From positions 1 to 34,902 of the forward strand of contig CACYMI010000055.1 of NCBI GenBank assembly GCA_902775385.1: DNA of 34,902 nucleotides, read 5' to 3'. The notes beneath the pieces are model-generated. The model was not told where the DNA came from, did not search any database, and saw only the letters and a program-made list of their open reading frames with translations. The position numbers and the translations under genes were made by a program. Below, one piece after another: positions 1-11,859 of the stretch (position 1 is the stretch's first letter; each line of letters opens with the position of its first letter). This stretch comes from an uncultured Bacteroidales bacterium (lineage in GTDB: Bacteria > Bacteroidota > Bacteroidia > Bacteroidales > Bacteroidaceae).

Positions 1-431
1 AGCGTCAGGTCAGAGAAGTTGACCAGAATCACCAGTCCCTTCTTGTCGCCGCTGACGGGATTCGACTCGGCTCCCCACTGGGCACGGCGTCTGTTGCCAC
101 CCTGAGGCATCACCCCGGGGGCCAGGTTCATGCCGCGCTCCCGGGCACGCTGCAGGCGGTGTCTGTTGCGCCGGGCCAGACGCTCTTTCCAGTCTTCCCG
201 CAACTGGCTGAGGTCCCTTTTTACGAACACGCCCTCTTCATTGCAGGTATAGGCTGTGTTATCGGCATCTACATAGAAGTGCTTATTCTCATCTCCCATG
301 AGCACCACTTCCTTCTTTGTTCCATCGGCAAGTGTAATTGTCTTAGTGATACGCTTGGCAGGCACAGCCATGGCGGTAACGGATACCGTCAGAAGAAGTG
401 CTGCCATAAAATTTGTGATAGATATTTTCAT
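1..431 (-). CDS. Secreted protein, N-terminal part; probable M6-type metalloprotease
   Basis: Only the first ~143 residues are in the window and the gene continues past the left edge. The chain opens with MKISITNFMAALLLTVSVTA, a clear signal peptide, followed by a pro-region with 'Y.CNEEGVFVKRDL' and an Arg-rich stretch, then 'KKGLVILVNFSDL'. That last block resembles the start of the M6 metalloprotease domain in secreted Bacteroidales proteins; the HExxH zinc site would lie outside the window, so the family call is an inference. An in-frame ATG 12 nt upstream (443) would give MTKIMKISI. It lies only 8 nt after the -7 box, so a nearly leaderless start there is possible, but 431 puts the signal peptide at the very N-terminus. 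Confidence 0.6.
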   Translation of the reverse strand, partial: MKISITNFMAALLLTVSVTAMAVPAKRITKTITLADGTKKEVVLMGDENKHFYVDADNTAYTCNEEGVFVKRDLSQLREDWKERLARRNRHRLQRARERGMNLAPGVMPQGGNRRRAQWGAESNPVSGDKKGLVILVNFSDLT

Positions 432-451
432 AATCTTAGTCATTTGGCGTG

Positions 452-480
452 CAAAGATATAAAAAAAAAGACAAACCAAA
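452..480 (-). promoter_or_regulatory. Bacteroidetes-type promoter for the secreted protein
   Basis: On the minus strand TATCTTTG (459-452) matches the TAnnTTTG -7 box. A TTTG at 480-477 lies 17 bp upstream, slightly short of the usual 19-21 bp. The start codon follows within 8-20 nt. Confidence 0.6.
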
Positions 481-504
481 GATGAAAAATAGAACTTTTA
501 TCAG

Positions 505-512
505 TATTTTTG
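505..512 (+). promoter_or_regulatory. -7 promoter box upstream of the zinc-ribbon microprotein
   Basis: TATTTTTG fits TAnnTTTG and lies 34 nt before the ATG at 547. No good -33 TTTG is visible at the expected distance. Confidence 0.45.
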
Positions 513-546
513 CAACATAAACGGCAACAATTTCAATAACACGATT

Positions 547-684
547 ATGGAGAATACCGAGAACAAGGAGAAAAAGACGGAGCGCACCTACCGCTGCAAT
601 GACTGCGGAAACGTTATCTACAGGCATGAGGTCTTCTGCTCGAAGTGCGGAAAACTGCTGGACCGCTACGACTTTGAGGAGTAA
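547..684 (+). CDS. 45-residue zinc-ribbon microprotein
   Basis: A short reading frame ATG to TAA encodes 45 residues. After a charged Lys/Glu-rich start (MENTENKEKKTERTYR) it has two Cys-x2-Cys knuckles, CNDC and CSKC, 14 residues apart, the pattern of a single zinc ribbon of the rubredoxin/DUF type. The rest, KLLDRYDFEE, is acidic. It has its own upstream -7 box and precedes clpB by about 140 nt. No enzyme residues are present; a zinc-bound structural or nucleic-acid/protein-binding role is a guess. The paired CxxC motifs and the promoter make it much more likely to be real than a chance ORF. Confidence 0.7.
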   Translation: MENTENKEKKTERTYRCNDCGNVIYRHEVFCSKCGKLLDRYDFEE

Positions 685-815
685 CCTGACACATGGCAGG
701 ATAAAATACGGATGCTTTTGTGCCAGAATGACGCAGAACAGGCCAATTTGTCTGATAATGAAAGGGTTGCATGTGGTTTGTTGTACTTCTTGTGAAAATA
801 ATTAACGAAAAAGAA

Positions 816-820
816 AGGAG
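816..820 (+). promoter_or_regulatory. Shine-Dalgarno site of clpB
   Basis: AGGAG lies 6 nt before the ATG at 827 and 9 nt before a second in-frame ATG at 830. Such a clear SD is unusual here, as most genes in the window have A-rich leaders without one. It supports initiation at 827/830 and thus the short form of ClpB. Confidence 0.6.
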
Positions 821-826
821 TACGAT

Positions 827-2911
<2,085 letters not shown>

Positions 2912-2970
2912 AGGTGGATGCCGAGGACAATCACCTGACATTCCGCAATGCTGTGGGCTGATAAGAACAG

Positions 2971-4290
2971 ATGTTGAGAAAATACATAATACACTACCCC
3001 ACGCTGCTAAAGCTGGGAATACCCATTATGATAGGCCAGATCGGTACTATCATAATGGGTTTTCTGGATACACTGATGGTGGGTCACTACGGTACGGAGG
3101 AACTGGCGGCGGCCGGTTTTGTGAACGGCATCGTAGGACTGATGGCCATATCGGCATTGGGATTCTCATACGGACTGACGCCCGTTGTGGGGGCTCTGCT
3201 GGGTGAGAACCAGACCGGAAGCATCGCACAGAAACTGAAGAACAGCCTGGTAGCCAACAATATCCTGGCCGTTACCATGATGGCGCTGCTGGGGCTGATG
3301 TACCTGAACCTGCACCGGCTGGGACTTCCGGAGCGGCTGCTCCCCCTGATGCGCCCCTATCTGGTTACGCATATACTGGGCTTCATCCCCATGATGGCGT
3401 TCAATGCCTTCAAGCAGTTCTCGGACGGTATTCAGGACACGCGCATGCCTATGTGGATTCTCTTAGGCAGCAATGTGCTGAATGTGGTAGGAAACTGGCT
3501 GCTGATATACGGTGTAGGGGGATTCCCGGAGATGGGACTTACGGGCGCCGGCCTGGCTACGATGCTGAGCCGCTATGCCATGTGGGCAGCCTTTGCGGCG
3601 GTGTTCCACTTCAGCGGAAGATACAAGCCCTACAGCCAGGACTTCCGGAAGGCCCGTGTATGCCGGGAAGACCTCAGGCAGATGTTCCGCCTGGGTGTTC
3701 CCGTCATGCTGCAGATGGGTATGGAGACGGCCAGCTTCAGCCTGAGCGCTTTCTATGTGGCCTGGCTGGGAACTACCGAGCTGGCCGCCCATCAGATAAT
3801 GCTGACGGTGGCACAGGTATGCTTCATGCTTTATTACGGCATGAGCGCCGCTGTAGCGGTGGAGGTAAGCTATTACAGGGGGGCAGGCCGACTGAGGGAG
3901 ACACGCCATGTGGCCTTTGCGGGCTTGCATCTGAACTGGATAATGGGTCTGCTGACGGCAGGCCCCATCTTCCTGCTGCGTGAGCAGATAGGGACCTGGT
4001 TCACCGGCAACCCCGAGGTAACCCTGCTGGTGGCTGCCGTGGTGATACCCTTATGCATCTACCAGTTCGGTGACGCGCTGCAATGCACTTACTGCAATGC
4101 CCTGCGCGGAATGGAGGATGTAAAACCGCTGGTATGGATTGCCTTCATAGCCTACTTTGTGGTATCGCTTCCGCTGGGCTATCTGTTCGGCTTTATACTG
4201 AATGGTGGGTTATGGGGCATCTGGATGGCCTTCCCCTTCGGACTGACTACAGCGGGCGTTCTATATATGATCAGATTTCTGAAAAGATGA
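2971..4290 (+). CDS. MATE-family multidrug/cation antiporter
   Basis: Inner-membrane exporter that expels drugs or metabolites against an Na+ or H+ gradient. The 439-residue length and about twelve hydrophobic segments in two halves fit the family. The N-terminal helix has the MATE signature 'GIPIMIGQIGTIIMGFLDTLMVGHYGTEELAAAG' region (residues ~16-48, quoted in part), and the second half repeats it as 'GVPVMLQMGMETASFSLSAF'. The substrate cannot be read from sequence. The start lies 9 nt after the corrected clpB stop (2961), and its TGA overlaps the ATG of trmO (ATGA at 4287-4290). A clpB-MATE-trmO transcript is therefore likely. Confidence 0.93.
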   Translation: MLRKYIIHYPTLLKLGIPIMIGQIGTIIMGFLDTLMVGHYGTEELAAAGFVNGIVGLMAISALGFSYGLTPVVGALLGENQTGSIAQKLKNSLVANNILAVTMMALLGLMYLNLHRLGLPERLLPLMRPYLVTHILGFIPMMAFNAFKQFSDGIQDTRMPMWILLGSNVLNVVGNWLLIYGVGGFPEMGLTGAGLATMLSRYAMWAAFAAVFHFSGRYKPYSQDFRKARVCREDLRQMFRLGVPVMLQMGMETASFSLSAFYVAWLGTTELAAHQIMLTVAQVCFMLYYGMSAAVAVEVSYYRGAGRLRETRHVAFAGLHLNWIMGLLTAGPIFLLREQIGTWFTGNPEVTLLVAAVVIPLCIYQFGDALQCTYCNALRGMEDVKPLVWIAFIAYFVVSLPLGYLFGFILNGGLWGIWMAFPFGLTTAGVLYMIRFLKR

Positions 4291-5012
4291 AAATTATTGC
4301 CAAGATACAAACTGACTTTAAGACTAAATTCGGCGTTCCCCGTCAGAGCGGACTGGTCAAGGGCCTGAAGGGACGTATAGTTTTCGAACCGGAGTTCCGC
4401 AATGCTGAGGCGCTGAGGGGACTGGAGGGATTCTCGCACATCTGGCTGCTATGGGACTTCTCTGAGGCGCACCGGGACGGCGAGAGCTGGAGCCCCACTG
4501 TTCGCCCGCCACGTCTGGGAGGCAACAGGCGCATGGGGGTATGGGCCACCAGGAGTCCGTTCCGCCCTAACAACATAGGCCTATCATCCGTCCGCATCAG
4601 CAAAATAGAGCTGCACACACCTGAGGGACCCGTTATAGAAGTGGAGGGGGCCGACCTGATGGACGGCACGCCTATCCTGGACATCAAGCCTTACCTGCCC
4701 TTTACGGATTCGCACCCGGATGCACGGGGCGGCTTTGCCGAGGAGCAGAACCGGAAGACGGAACCCCTGAGAGTAGAGATTCCGTCTGATATAGCATGTA
4801 TGTTTGATGCGGATAAGCTGGATGACTTACGCGGCGTACTGGCTGCCGACCCCAGGCCTCATTACCAGGAGGACCCTGAACGTATCTATGCCATGGAGTT
4901 TGCAGATTGGGAAGTAAAGTTCCACGTTAGGGACGGCAACGCGGTTGTTGTAGCGGTTAGCAGCCTCACCCCGGCCCTCTCCAAAGGAGAGGGAGAACCG
5001 TTGAGCGATTAG
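4287..5012 (+). CDS. trmO: tRNA m6t6A37 methyltransferase (TrmO/TsaA family)
   Basis: SAM-dependent enzyme of the TsaA/VirR-like fold that N6-methylates threonylcarbamoyladenosine at position 37 of tRNA-Thr. The 241 residues match the family length. Diagnostic blocks are 'KFGVPRQSG', 'LEGFSHIWLLWDF' and 'RRMGVWATRSPFRPNNIGLS', plus 'LDIKPYLPFTD' and a C-terminal subdomain with YAMEFADWEV. An upstream in-frame ATG at 4083 would lie inside the MATE gene. The ATG at 4287 is preferred because it overlaps the MATE stop (ATGA) and starts exactly at the conserved N-terminus. The last residues, SSLTPALSKGEGEPLSD, are not TrmO-like; they translate a palindromic repeat. The stop codon lies where a GTTGAC hexamer array begins. 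Confidence 0.9.
   Translation: MKIIAKIQTDFKTKFGVPRQSGLVKGLKGRIVFEPEFRNAEALRGLEGFSHIWLLWDFSEAHRDGESWSPTVRPPRLGGNRRMGVWATRSPFRPNNIGLSSVRISKIELHTPEGPVIEVEGADLMDGTPILDIKPYLPFTDSHPDARGGFAEEQNRKTEPLRVEIPSDIACMFDADKLDDLRGVLAADPRPHYQEDPERIYAMEFADWEVKFHVRDGNAVVVAVSSLTPALSKGEGEPLSD
4975..4993 (+). repeat. Palindromic element translated as the trmO tail
   Basis: CCCTCTCCAAAGGAGAGGG is a perfect 8-bp inverted repeat with a 3-nt loop, flanked by CTCACCCCGG. It resembles dispersed palindromic repeats known in bacterial genomes. It is read in frame as part of LTPALSKGEGE. Confidence 0.7.
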
Positions 5013-5059
5013 CGAGTTGACGTTGACGTTATCGTTCCCGTTAACGTTAACGGGGTCTT
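5013..5059 (+). repeat. GTTGAC/GTTAAC hexamer array with an 18-bp palindrome
   Basis: The gap between trmO and thrC is made of GTTGAC, GTTGAC, GTTATC, GTTCCC, GTTAAC and GTTAAC-like units. The last part, 5037-5054 (CCCGTTAACGTTAACGGG), is a perfect palindrome followed by GTCTTTT. It could act as a weak terminator between the two convergent genes. Confidence 0.7.
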
Positions 5060-6364
5060 TTAACGGCTCATCAGATAAGCCTTGAAGTCGGCAAAATCCT
5101 TACTCATAGGGACGCTCTGCTTAGTGCCCTTCATAAAGGCCTGCAAACGGGCAGGAATCTCTATGTCGGTACCGCATATATCATCCACCACCTGCTTGAA
5201 CTTGGCAGGATGAGCGGTCTCCAGGAAGAAACCTGCCTCGCCCTCACGCAAGCCCTCCTGCAAGGCACGATAACCGCAGGCTCCGTGAGGATCCAGCTGG
5301 TAGCCCGTCTCCTGCAGGCACTCACACATGGTCTGGGCAATCTGCTCATCGGTATAGGTAGCGCCGGAGATATCGGCACAGATGGCAGCATGGTCCTTTC
5401 CATAGAGGTCGTAGATACGGGCAAAGTTGCTGGGTGCCCCCACATCCATAGCATTGGCAATGGTCTGAATGCTGGCCTTGGGATTGTATTCGCCGGTCTT
5501 CAGGTAATTGAAGAACACATCATTGGCATTATTGGCAGCGATGAAACGGTGGATGGGCAGGCCCATCCGCTTGCCGAAGAGGGCTGAACAGATATTGCCG
5601 AAGTTGCCGCTGGGAACGCAAGCCACGACATTGTCGGAAAGCCCCTGTTTCTTGAGTTGTGCATAGGCCCAGAAGTAATAGAAGCTCTGGGGCAGGAAGC
5701 GGGCCACATTGATGCTGTTGGCCGAGGTGAGCAGCATGTGCCCGTTCAGCTCATCATCCATGAAGGCGCTCTTGACTAGTGCCTGACAGTCGTCAAAGAC
5801 ACCGTCCACCTCAATGGCGGTGATATTCCGGCCCAGTGTGGTAAACTGGCACTCCTGGATAGGACTGACCTTTCCCTTGGGATACAGGACATATACATGG
5901 ACACCCTCCACGCCCAGGAACCCGTTGGCTACGGCCGAACCTGTGTCACCGCTGGTGGCCACCAAGACGTTCACTTCCTTATGGTCCTGAAGGTCTTTGA
6001 TGAAGTACTGCAGCAGACGGGCCATAAAGCGGGCACCCACATCCTTGAAGGCCAGGGTGGGACCGTGGAAGAGCTCTAAGCTGTAGATATTGTCAGTTAC
6101 CTTTACCATAGGAACATCGAAGGAAAGGGTGTCATAGACAATCCTGCGGAGCGCATCAGGCTCCACGTCCTCGCCAAAGAAGCAAGTGGCTACCTGAAGG
6201 GCAATCTCCTGAAAGGAGAGGTCCTGAATCGTATCAAAGAACGACTCTGGAAGGGGATTGATACGCTGGGGCATATACAGGCCCTTATCTTCTGCCAGAC
6301 CTTTCACAACCGCTTTCTGCAAGGTTGCAAGAGGCGCTTTCCCGTTTGTGCTATAGTATTTCAT
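5060..6364 (-). CDS. thrC: Threonine synthase
   Basis: PLP enzyme converting O-phospho-L-homoserine to L-threonine plus phosphate, the last step of the pathway. The 434 residues are typical of the bacterial/fungal class. The N-terminus MKYYSTNGKAPLATLQKAV is characteristic. The PLP lysine is Lys107 in GPTLAFKDVG, and further blocks are VATSGDTGSAVANGF and VPSGNFGNICSALFGK. It is the last gene of a minus-strand operon behind thrA and the phosphoglycerate-mutase-like gene. The ~97-nt gap to that gene is filled by a heptamer array. The stop is followed by a palindromic hexamer array shared with trmO from the other side. Confidence 0.95.
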   Translation of the reverse strand: MKYYSTNGKAPLATLQKAVVKGLAEDKGLYMPQRINPLPESFFDTIQDLSFQEIALQVATCFFGEDVEPDALRRIVYDTLSFDVPMVKVTDNIYSLELFHGPTLAFKDVGARFMARLLQYFIKDLQDHKEVNVLVATSGDTGSAVANGFLGVEGVHVYVLYPKGKVSPIQECQFTTLGRNITAIEVDGVFDDCQALVKSAFMDDELNGHMLLTSANSINVARFLPQSFYYFWAYAQLKKQGLSDNVVACVPSGNFGNICSALFGKRMGLPIHRFIAANNANDVFFNYLKTGEYNPKASIQTIANAMDVGAPSNFARIYDLYGKDHAAICADISGATYTDEQIAQTMCECLQETGYQLDPHGACGYRALQEGLREGEAGFFLETAHPAKFKQVVDDICGTDIEIPARLQAFMKGTKQSVPMSKDFADFKAYLMSR

Positions 6365-6394
6365 GATTATAACTCAAAATTCATAAATTCAAAA

Positions 6395-6467
6395 TTAACT
6401 AACTCCTAACCACTAACCACTTACCACTAACCACTAACTCCTAACCGCTAACCACTAACCGCTAACC
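6395..6467 (-). repeat. GGTTAGN heptamer array between the mutase gene and thrC
   Basis: On the coding (minus) strand about ten near-perfect GGTTAGN/GAGTTAG units follow one another. The first unit supplies the TAG stop of the upstream gene (AGG GGT TAG at 6462-6464). The array fills most of the intercistronic gap of the thr operon. Confidence 0.85.
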
Positions 6468-7679
6468 CCTCATAAACTCCCTGATAAAGGCATCGCCTTC
6501 AAGACAGCCGTAAGCGCCTTGCTTGGCCGCCACCTCGCTGAAGGTCTGCACACTGTCAGGCTCTATGCCTGGATAACAGATACAGAACGGAACGGGCTCT
6601 GCCGTATGCGTACGGTGACTGACAGGCGTAGGATGGTCGGGCAAGAGAGCTATGGCAACGGGCTCGTCAATCGTCGGCAAAGCCTCAAGGATGGGACGTA
6701 CCAGCCGGTTGTCCAGATTCTCAATGGTCTTCAACTTGAGTTCCAGATCTCCGTCGTGCCCGGCCTCATCACTGGCCTCAACGTGTACATATACAAAGTC
6801 GTCACCCTCACGGAGTGCCCGGATAGCAGCCTGGGCCTTACCCTCGTAATTGGTATCCCAGAGTCCTGTGGCTCCTTCCACGTCAATGACACGCAGACCG
6901 GCATATTTGCCGATGCCGCGAATCAGATCCACGGCGGTTATCACAGAGCCTTTCCTGATCTGGGGATAAGTGGTGGTAAGCGGTACCATCTTAGGCCGGT
7001 ATCCCCCACCCCATGGCCAAATACTGTTGGCAGGATCCATGCCACGCTTTTGGCGTTCTATATTCAGAGGATGATTCTTCAGCAACTCCTGACTCTTGAG
7101 AATCAGCTCACAGAGCAACTGAGCCGTCTCACTCCCCTCTCCTTCGGAGGAGGCAAGGGGGAGGCTGTTTCTCCAAGGCTGAAGGGGTATGTCATGCGGG
7201 GGTGTACAATTCAGCTGCTTGTTGCCCCCCTTGATGACCAGCAGATGACGGTACTGGACACCGGTATAGAAATGTATGCGATCGCTGCCCAACTTCTCCT
7301 GGAGGAAACGGATGAGCACATCGCCCTCCTCTGTCTCGAGCCGGCCACAGGAGTGATTCTTCAGCAAGTCGCCCTCCAGACACACCAGATTACAACGCAT
7401 GGCCAGATCATCGGCATCCAGCTCAACGCCTATGCTGGCAGCTTCCAAGGGGCCACGTCCCTCATAAACAATATGCTGGTCATATCCTAAGATACTGCTG
7501 TTGGCCACCTCACTGCCAGGATGGAATCCGTCGGGTATGGTCTTCAGCAGACCGTTCCTGCCATGCCGGGCCAGCCAATCCATGTGGGGCGTAGCAGCAT
7601 ATTCCAGAAGGGTTTTGTTACCCAGCTGGGGTACAGCCCAGTCGGCCATACCATCACCTAATATAATAAGATGTTTCAT
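6462..7679 (-). CDS. ApgM-family phosphoglycerate-mutase-like protein, probable homoserine kinase
   Basis: Member of the cofactor-independent, archaeal-type phosphoglycerate mutase family (alkaline phosphatase superfamily), 405 residues. Metal-binding features are the N-terminal ILGDGMADW, 'GSEVANSSILGYD' and the C-terminal 'LLPDHPTPVSHRTHT'. It lies between thrA and thrC, exactly where homoserine kinase is needed, and no GHMP-type thrB is seen. Related proteins in Bacteroides have been assigned homoserine kinase activity by genetics (from memory), so homoserine + ATP to O-phosphohomoserine is the favoured role, with glycolytic mutase activity the alternative. Residues around NSLPLASSEGEGSET translate a palindromic repeat at 7131-7165 and replace a loop; the total length is hardly changed. 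Confidence 0.88.
   Translation of the reverse strand: MKHLIILGDGMADWAVPQLGNKTLLEYAATPHMDWLARHGRNGLLKTIPDGFHPGSEVANSSILGYDQHIVYEGRGPLEAASIGVELDADDLAMRCNLVCLEGDLLKNHSCGRLETEEGDVLIRFLQEKLGSDRIHFYTGVQYRHLLVIKGGNKQLNCTPPHDIPLQPWRNSLPLASSEGEGSETAQLLCELILKSQELLKNHPLNIERQKRGMDPANSIWPWGGGYRPKMVPLTTTYPQIRKGSVITAVDLIRGIGKYAGLRVIDVEGATGLWDTNYEGKAQAAIRALREGDDFVYVHVEASDEAGHDGDLELKLKTIENLDNRLVRPILEALPTIDEPVAIALLPDHPTPVSHRTHTAEPVPFCICYPGIEPDSVQTFSEVAAKQGAYGCLEGDAFIREFMRG
7131..7165 (-). repeat. Palindromic element inside the mutase-like gene
   Basis: Nested inverted repeats CTCC-TTC-GGAG (7139-7149) and CTCCCC/GGGGGAG arms resemble the trmO and radA elements. It is read in frame as LPLASSEGEGS in a loop of the protein. 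Confidence 0.55.
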
Positions 7680-7714
7680 TCAATATGGATAATGGATAAT
7701 ACGAAAGGGGGCTG
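7680..7714 (-). repeat. Short ATTATCC duplication between thrA and the mutase gene
   Basis: The 35-nt intercistronic gap has two adjacent ATTATCC heptamers on the coding strand. No separate promoter is visible, which supports co-transcription with thrA. Confidence 0.5.
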
Positions 7715-10138
7715 TTAAGCCAGACTCATGATGTCGGCAAAGACGCCGGCGGCTGTTACGCTGGCTCCCGCTCCGTATCCCTGAATGAGCATGGGGTACT
7801 CGTTGTAACGCTCTGTGGTAAGCAGGACGATGTTATTGGAACCCTCCAGTACGTAGAAGGAGTGGTCACGGTTGAACTCTCCGAGGGATACACTTCCGCG
7901 TCCGTTCTCGAACTTGGCCACAAAGCGCCACACCTTGTTCTCCTTCTCCAGGACGGCACGCCGGGCCTCGAAACCGGCATCCAGGGAGGGAAGGTTCTTC
8001 CAGAAGTCCTCAATGGTTCCCTCGAAGAAGCTCTCGGGAATGAACAGCTGGGTCTCCACATCCTCCTGGTTAATCTCATATCCTGCCTCACGTGCCAGGA
8101 TTACAAGCTTGCGGACCACATCCTTACCGCTAAGGTCCACACGGGGATCGGGCTCGCTATAGCCCTCGGCCTTGGCCATCTCAACGGTCTTGCTGAAGGG
8201 GATGTCCTTGCTGATGGTGTTGAAGATGAAGTTGAGCGTTCCGCTCAGCACGGCCTCGATACGCAGGATCTTGTCGCCTGAATTGCACAGGTCGTTGATG
8301 GTGCGGATAATGGGAAGTCCGGCACCTACGTTGGCCTCGAAGAGGAACTTGACGCCACGCTTCTGGGCGATATGCTTCAGTTCGCTGTAATTGGCATAGT
8401 CACTGCTGGCGGCAATCTTGTTGGCTGCCACCACATTGATATTGTGCGTCAGGAAGTCCTTGTACAGTCCTGCCACCTCCTCGCTGGCGGTACAGTCCAC
8501 AAAGACGCTGTTGAAGATGTTCATCCCTATCACCTCGTCATGCAGACGCTGGATATTGCTGGGGGCTGCCGCCTTCAGATTCTCACGGAAATTCTCCAGT
8601 TCCAGTCCTTCCCTGCAGAACATGGCATTATGTCCGCTGGCAATACCCACCACATTGAGTTTCAGGCGCAGCTCACGCATCAGTTTCTCCTGCTGCTGGT
8701 GAATCTGCTCTATCAGGCTTCCGCCTACGGTTCCCACGCCGCAGATGAAGATATTCAGTACCTGATACTCGCTCAGGAAGAAGGAGTCATGGATTACATT
8801 CAGGGCCTTGCGCAGGTAGTTCTGGTTGATGACGAATGAGATGTTGGTCTCGCTGGCACCCTGGGCACAGGCTATGACGCTGATACCGCTGCGGCCGAGG
8901 GTTCCGAACAGTTTACCGGCAATACCGGGCGTATGCTTCATGTTCTCGCCCACAACGGCTACGGTAGCCAGTCCCTTCTCGGCTATCATGGGGAACATGG
9001 CACCCTCCTCTATCTCCTTCTGGAACTCCAGGTTGAGCACACGGCAGGCCTCATCGGCATCCACATCCTGCACACCGATACTGGTATTGTTCTCTGAACT
9101 GGCCTGGCTAACCATAAAGACGCTGATACCGTTGTCGGCCAGACAAGTAAAGATGCGACGGTTCACGCCTATCACACCTACCATAGAAAGTCCCGATACA
9201 GTAATCAGAGAAGTTCCTTTGATACTGCTGATACCCTTAATGCTACGCTTGTCATCCTTCACTACGTCCTTGATAATAGAACCGGGCGCATCGGGATTAA
9301 AGGTATTTTTGATAAGTATAGGAATATTCTTAATACATACAGGATAAATGGTGGGAGGATATACTACCTTGGCACCGAAGTTGCAGAGCTCCATAGCCTC
9401 AACGTAACTCAGTTCGGGAATCACATAGGCCGAGCTGATGACACGGGGGTCGGCGGTCATGAAGCCGTCCACATCGGTCCAGATCTCCAGCACACTGGCG
9501 CCCAGGGCTGCCGCGATGATACTGGCGGTATAGTCGCTGCCGCCGCGTCCCAGGTTGGTGATCTCGCCGCTCTCGGTATCCCGGCTGATGAAGCCGCCTA
9601 CGATGCTGACTTGGGGAATGTCCTTCCAGGTCTCACGCACCAGCTTGTTGGTAATATCGGTAGCCAGGCACTTCTTGCCCTGCTTGACCTCCGTCTTGAT
9701 AAACTCACGGCTGTCAAACCAGGCAGCACCCTCAATAAGGGTGGCAACGATGCGGCTGCTGATACGCTCGCCGTAGCTGACGATGGCTGCCTGAGTCTTG
9801 GGGCTGAGGTCACGGATCAGATATACGCCCTGGAAGATGCTTCTGAGTTCCTCCAGGCTGCTCTTGACCTCAGCGAGCAGTCCGTCACGCTTTTTACCCG
9901 CAGGGATAATGGCGTTTATCATCTCCTCATGGCGCTCCTCCATCTCCCAGAAACTCTTCTGATAGAGCGAGTCGCCCTCTACAGCCATCTGGCTGGTCTT
10001 TATAAGTTTGTCGGTAATTCCGCCCAGTGCACTTACGATAACAATGACGGGCTCATTCTGACTTTCAACAATCCTTTTTACATTAAGAATACTTTCTACG
10101 GAACCTACGGATGTTCCGCCAAATTTAAGTACTTTCAT
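7715..10138 (-). CDS. thrA: Bifunctional aspartokinase / homoserine dehydrogenase I
   Basis: Catalyses the first and third steps from aspartate to homoserine. The 807 residues fit the fused ThrA family. The aspartokinase domain (~1-290) opens with MKVLKFGGTSVGSVE and has GRGGSDYTA near 200. Two ACT-type regulatory units lie at ~310-455 (LITVSGLSMVGVIGV; ATVAVVGENMKHTPGIAG). The homoserine dehydrogenase begins near 459 with the NAD(P) motif NIFICGVGTVGGS and contains EANVGAGLPII and 'SGTLNFIFN'. It heads the thrA-mutase-thrC operon, with a TATATTTG promoter box about 35 nt upstream. The short leader has no room for a classical attenuator, so allosteric control through ACT is the visible regulation. 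Confidence 0.97.
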   Translation of the reverse strand: MKVLKFGGTSVGSVESILNVKRIVESQNEPVIVIVSALGGITDKLIKTSQMAVEGDSLYQKSFWEMEERHEEMINAIIPAGKKRDGLLAEVKSSLEELRSIFQGVYLIRDLSPKTQAAIVSYGERISSRIVATLIEGAAWFDSREFIKTEVKQGKKCLATDITNKLVRETWKDIPQVSIVGGFISRDTESGEITNLGRGGSDYTASIIAAALGASVLEIWTDVDGFMTADPRVISSAYVIPELSYVEAMELCNFGAKVVYPPTIYPVCIKNIPILIKNTFNPDAPGSIIKDVVKDDKRSIKGISSIKGTSLITVSGLSMVGVIGVNRRIFTCLADNGISVFMVSQASSENNTSIGVQDVDADEACRVLNLEFQKEIEEGAMFPMIAEKGLATVAVVGENMKHTPGIAGKLFGTLGRSGISVIACAQGASETNISFVINQNYLRKALNVIHDSFFLSEYQVLNIFICGVGTVGGSLIEQIHQQQEKLMRELRLKLNVVGIASGHNAMFCREGLELENFRENLKAAAPSNIQRLHDEVIGMNIFNSVFVDCTASEEVAGLYKDFLTHNINVVAANKIAASSDYANYSELKHIAQKRGVKFLFEANVGAGLPIIRTINDLCNSGDKILRIEAVLSGTLNFIFNTISKDIPFSKTVEMAKAEGYSEPDPRVDLSGKDVVRKLVILAREAGYEINQEDVETQLFIPESFFEGTIEDFWKNLPSLDAGFEARRAVLEKENKVWRFVAKFENGRGSVSLGEFNRDHSFYVLEGSNNIVLLTTERYNEYPMLIQGYGAGASVTAAGVFADIMSLA

Positions 10139-10172
10139 CCTTTTGGTAAACTTATCTTATACAAAACCTGTG

Positions 10173-10180
10173 CAAATATA
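10173..10180 (-). promoter_or_regulatory. -7 promoter box of the thr operon
   Basis: TATATTTG on the minus strand lies 34 nt upstream of the thrA start. The upstream sequence is AT-rich without a clear TTTG -33. Confidence 0.6.
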
Positions 10181-10223
10181 AGAAAAATATTTAAAACAGA
10201 CGATGAAAAAAAAGAATTATTTG

Positions 10224-10231
10224 TACTTTTG
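10224..10231 (+). promoter_or_regulatory. -7 promoter box of the FAD oxidoreductase
   Basis: TACTTTTG matches TAnnTTTG and lies 17 nt before the ATG at 10249. It is divergent from the thr-operon box ~45 bp away. Confidence 0.55.
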
Positions 10232-10248
10232 CTATACATTATAAATGT

Positions 10249-11850
<1,602 letters not shown>

Positions 11851-11859
<9 letters not shown>

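Noticed and set aside
159..485. Plus-strand ORF at the left edge
   Set aside because: It overlaps the signal-peptide-bearing minus-strand gene antisense and has no recognisable features.
4083..4286. Longer start for trmO
   Set aside because: It would lie inside the MATE gene in another frame; the conserved TrmO start is at 4287 with an ATGA overlap.
10139..10172. Thr-operon attenuator
   Set aside because: The leader is about 30 nt, without a Thr-rich leader peptide or terminator hairpin.
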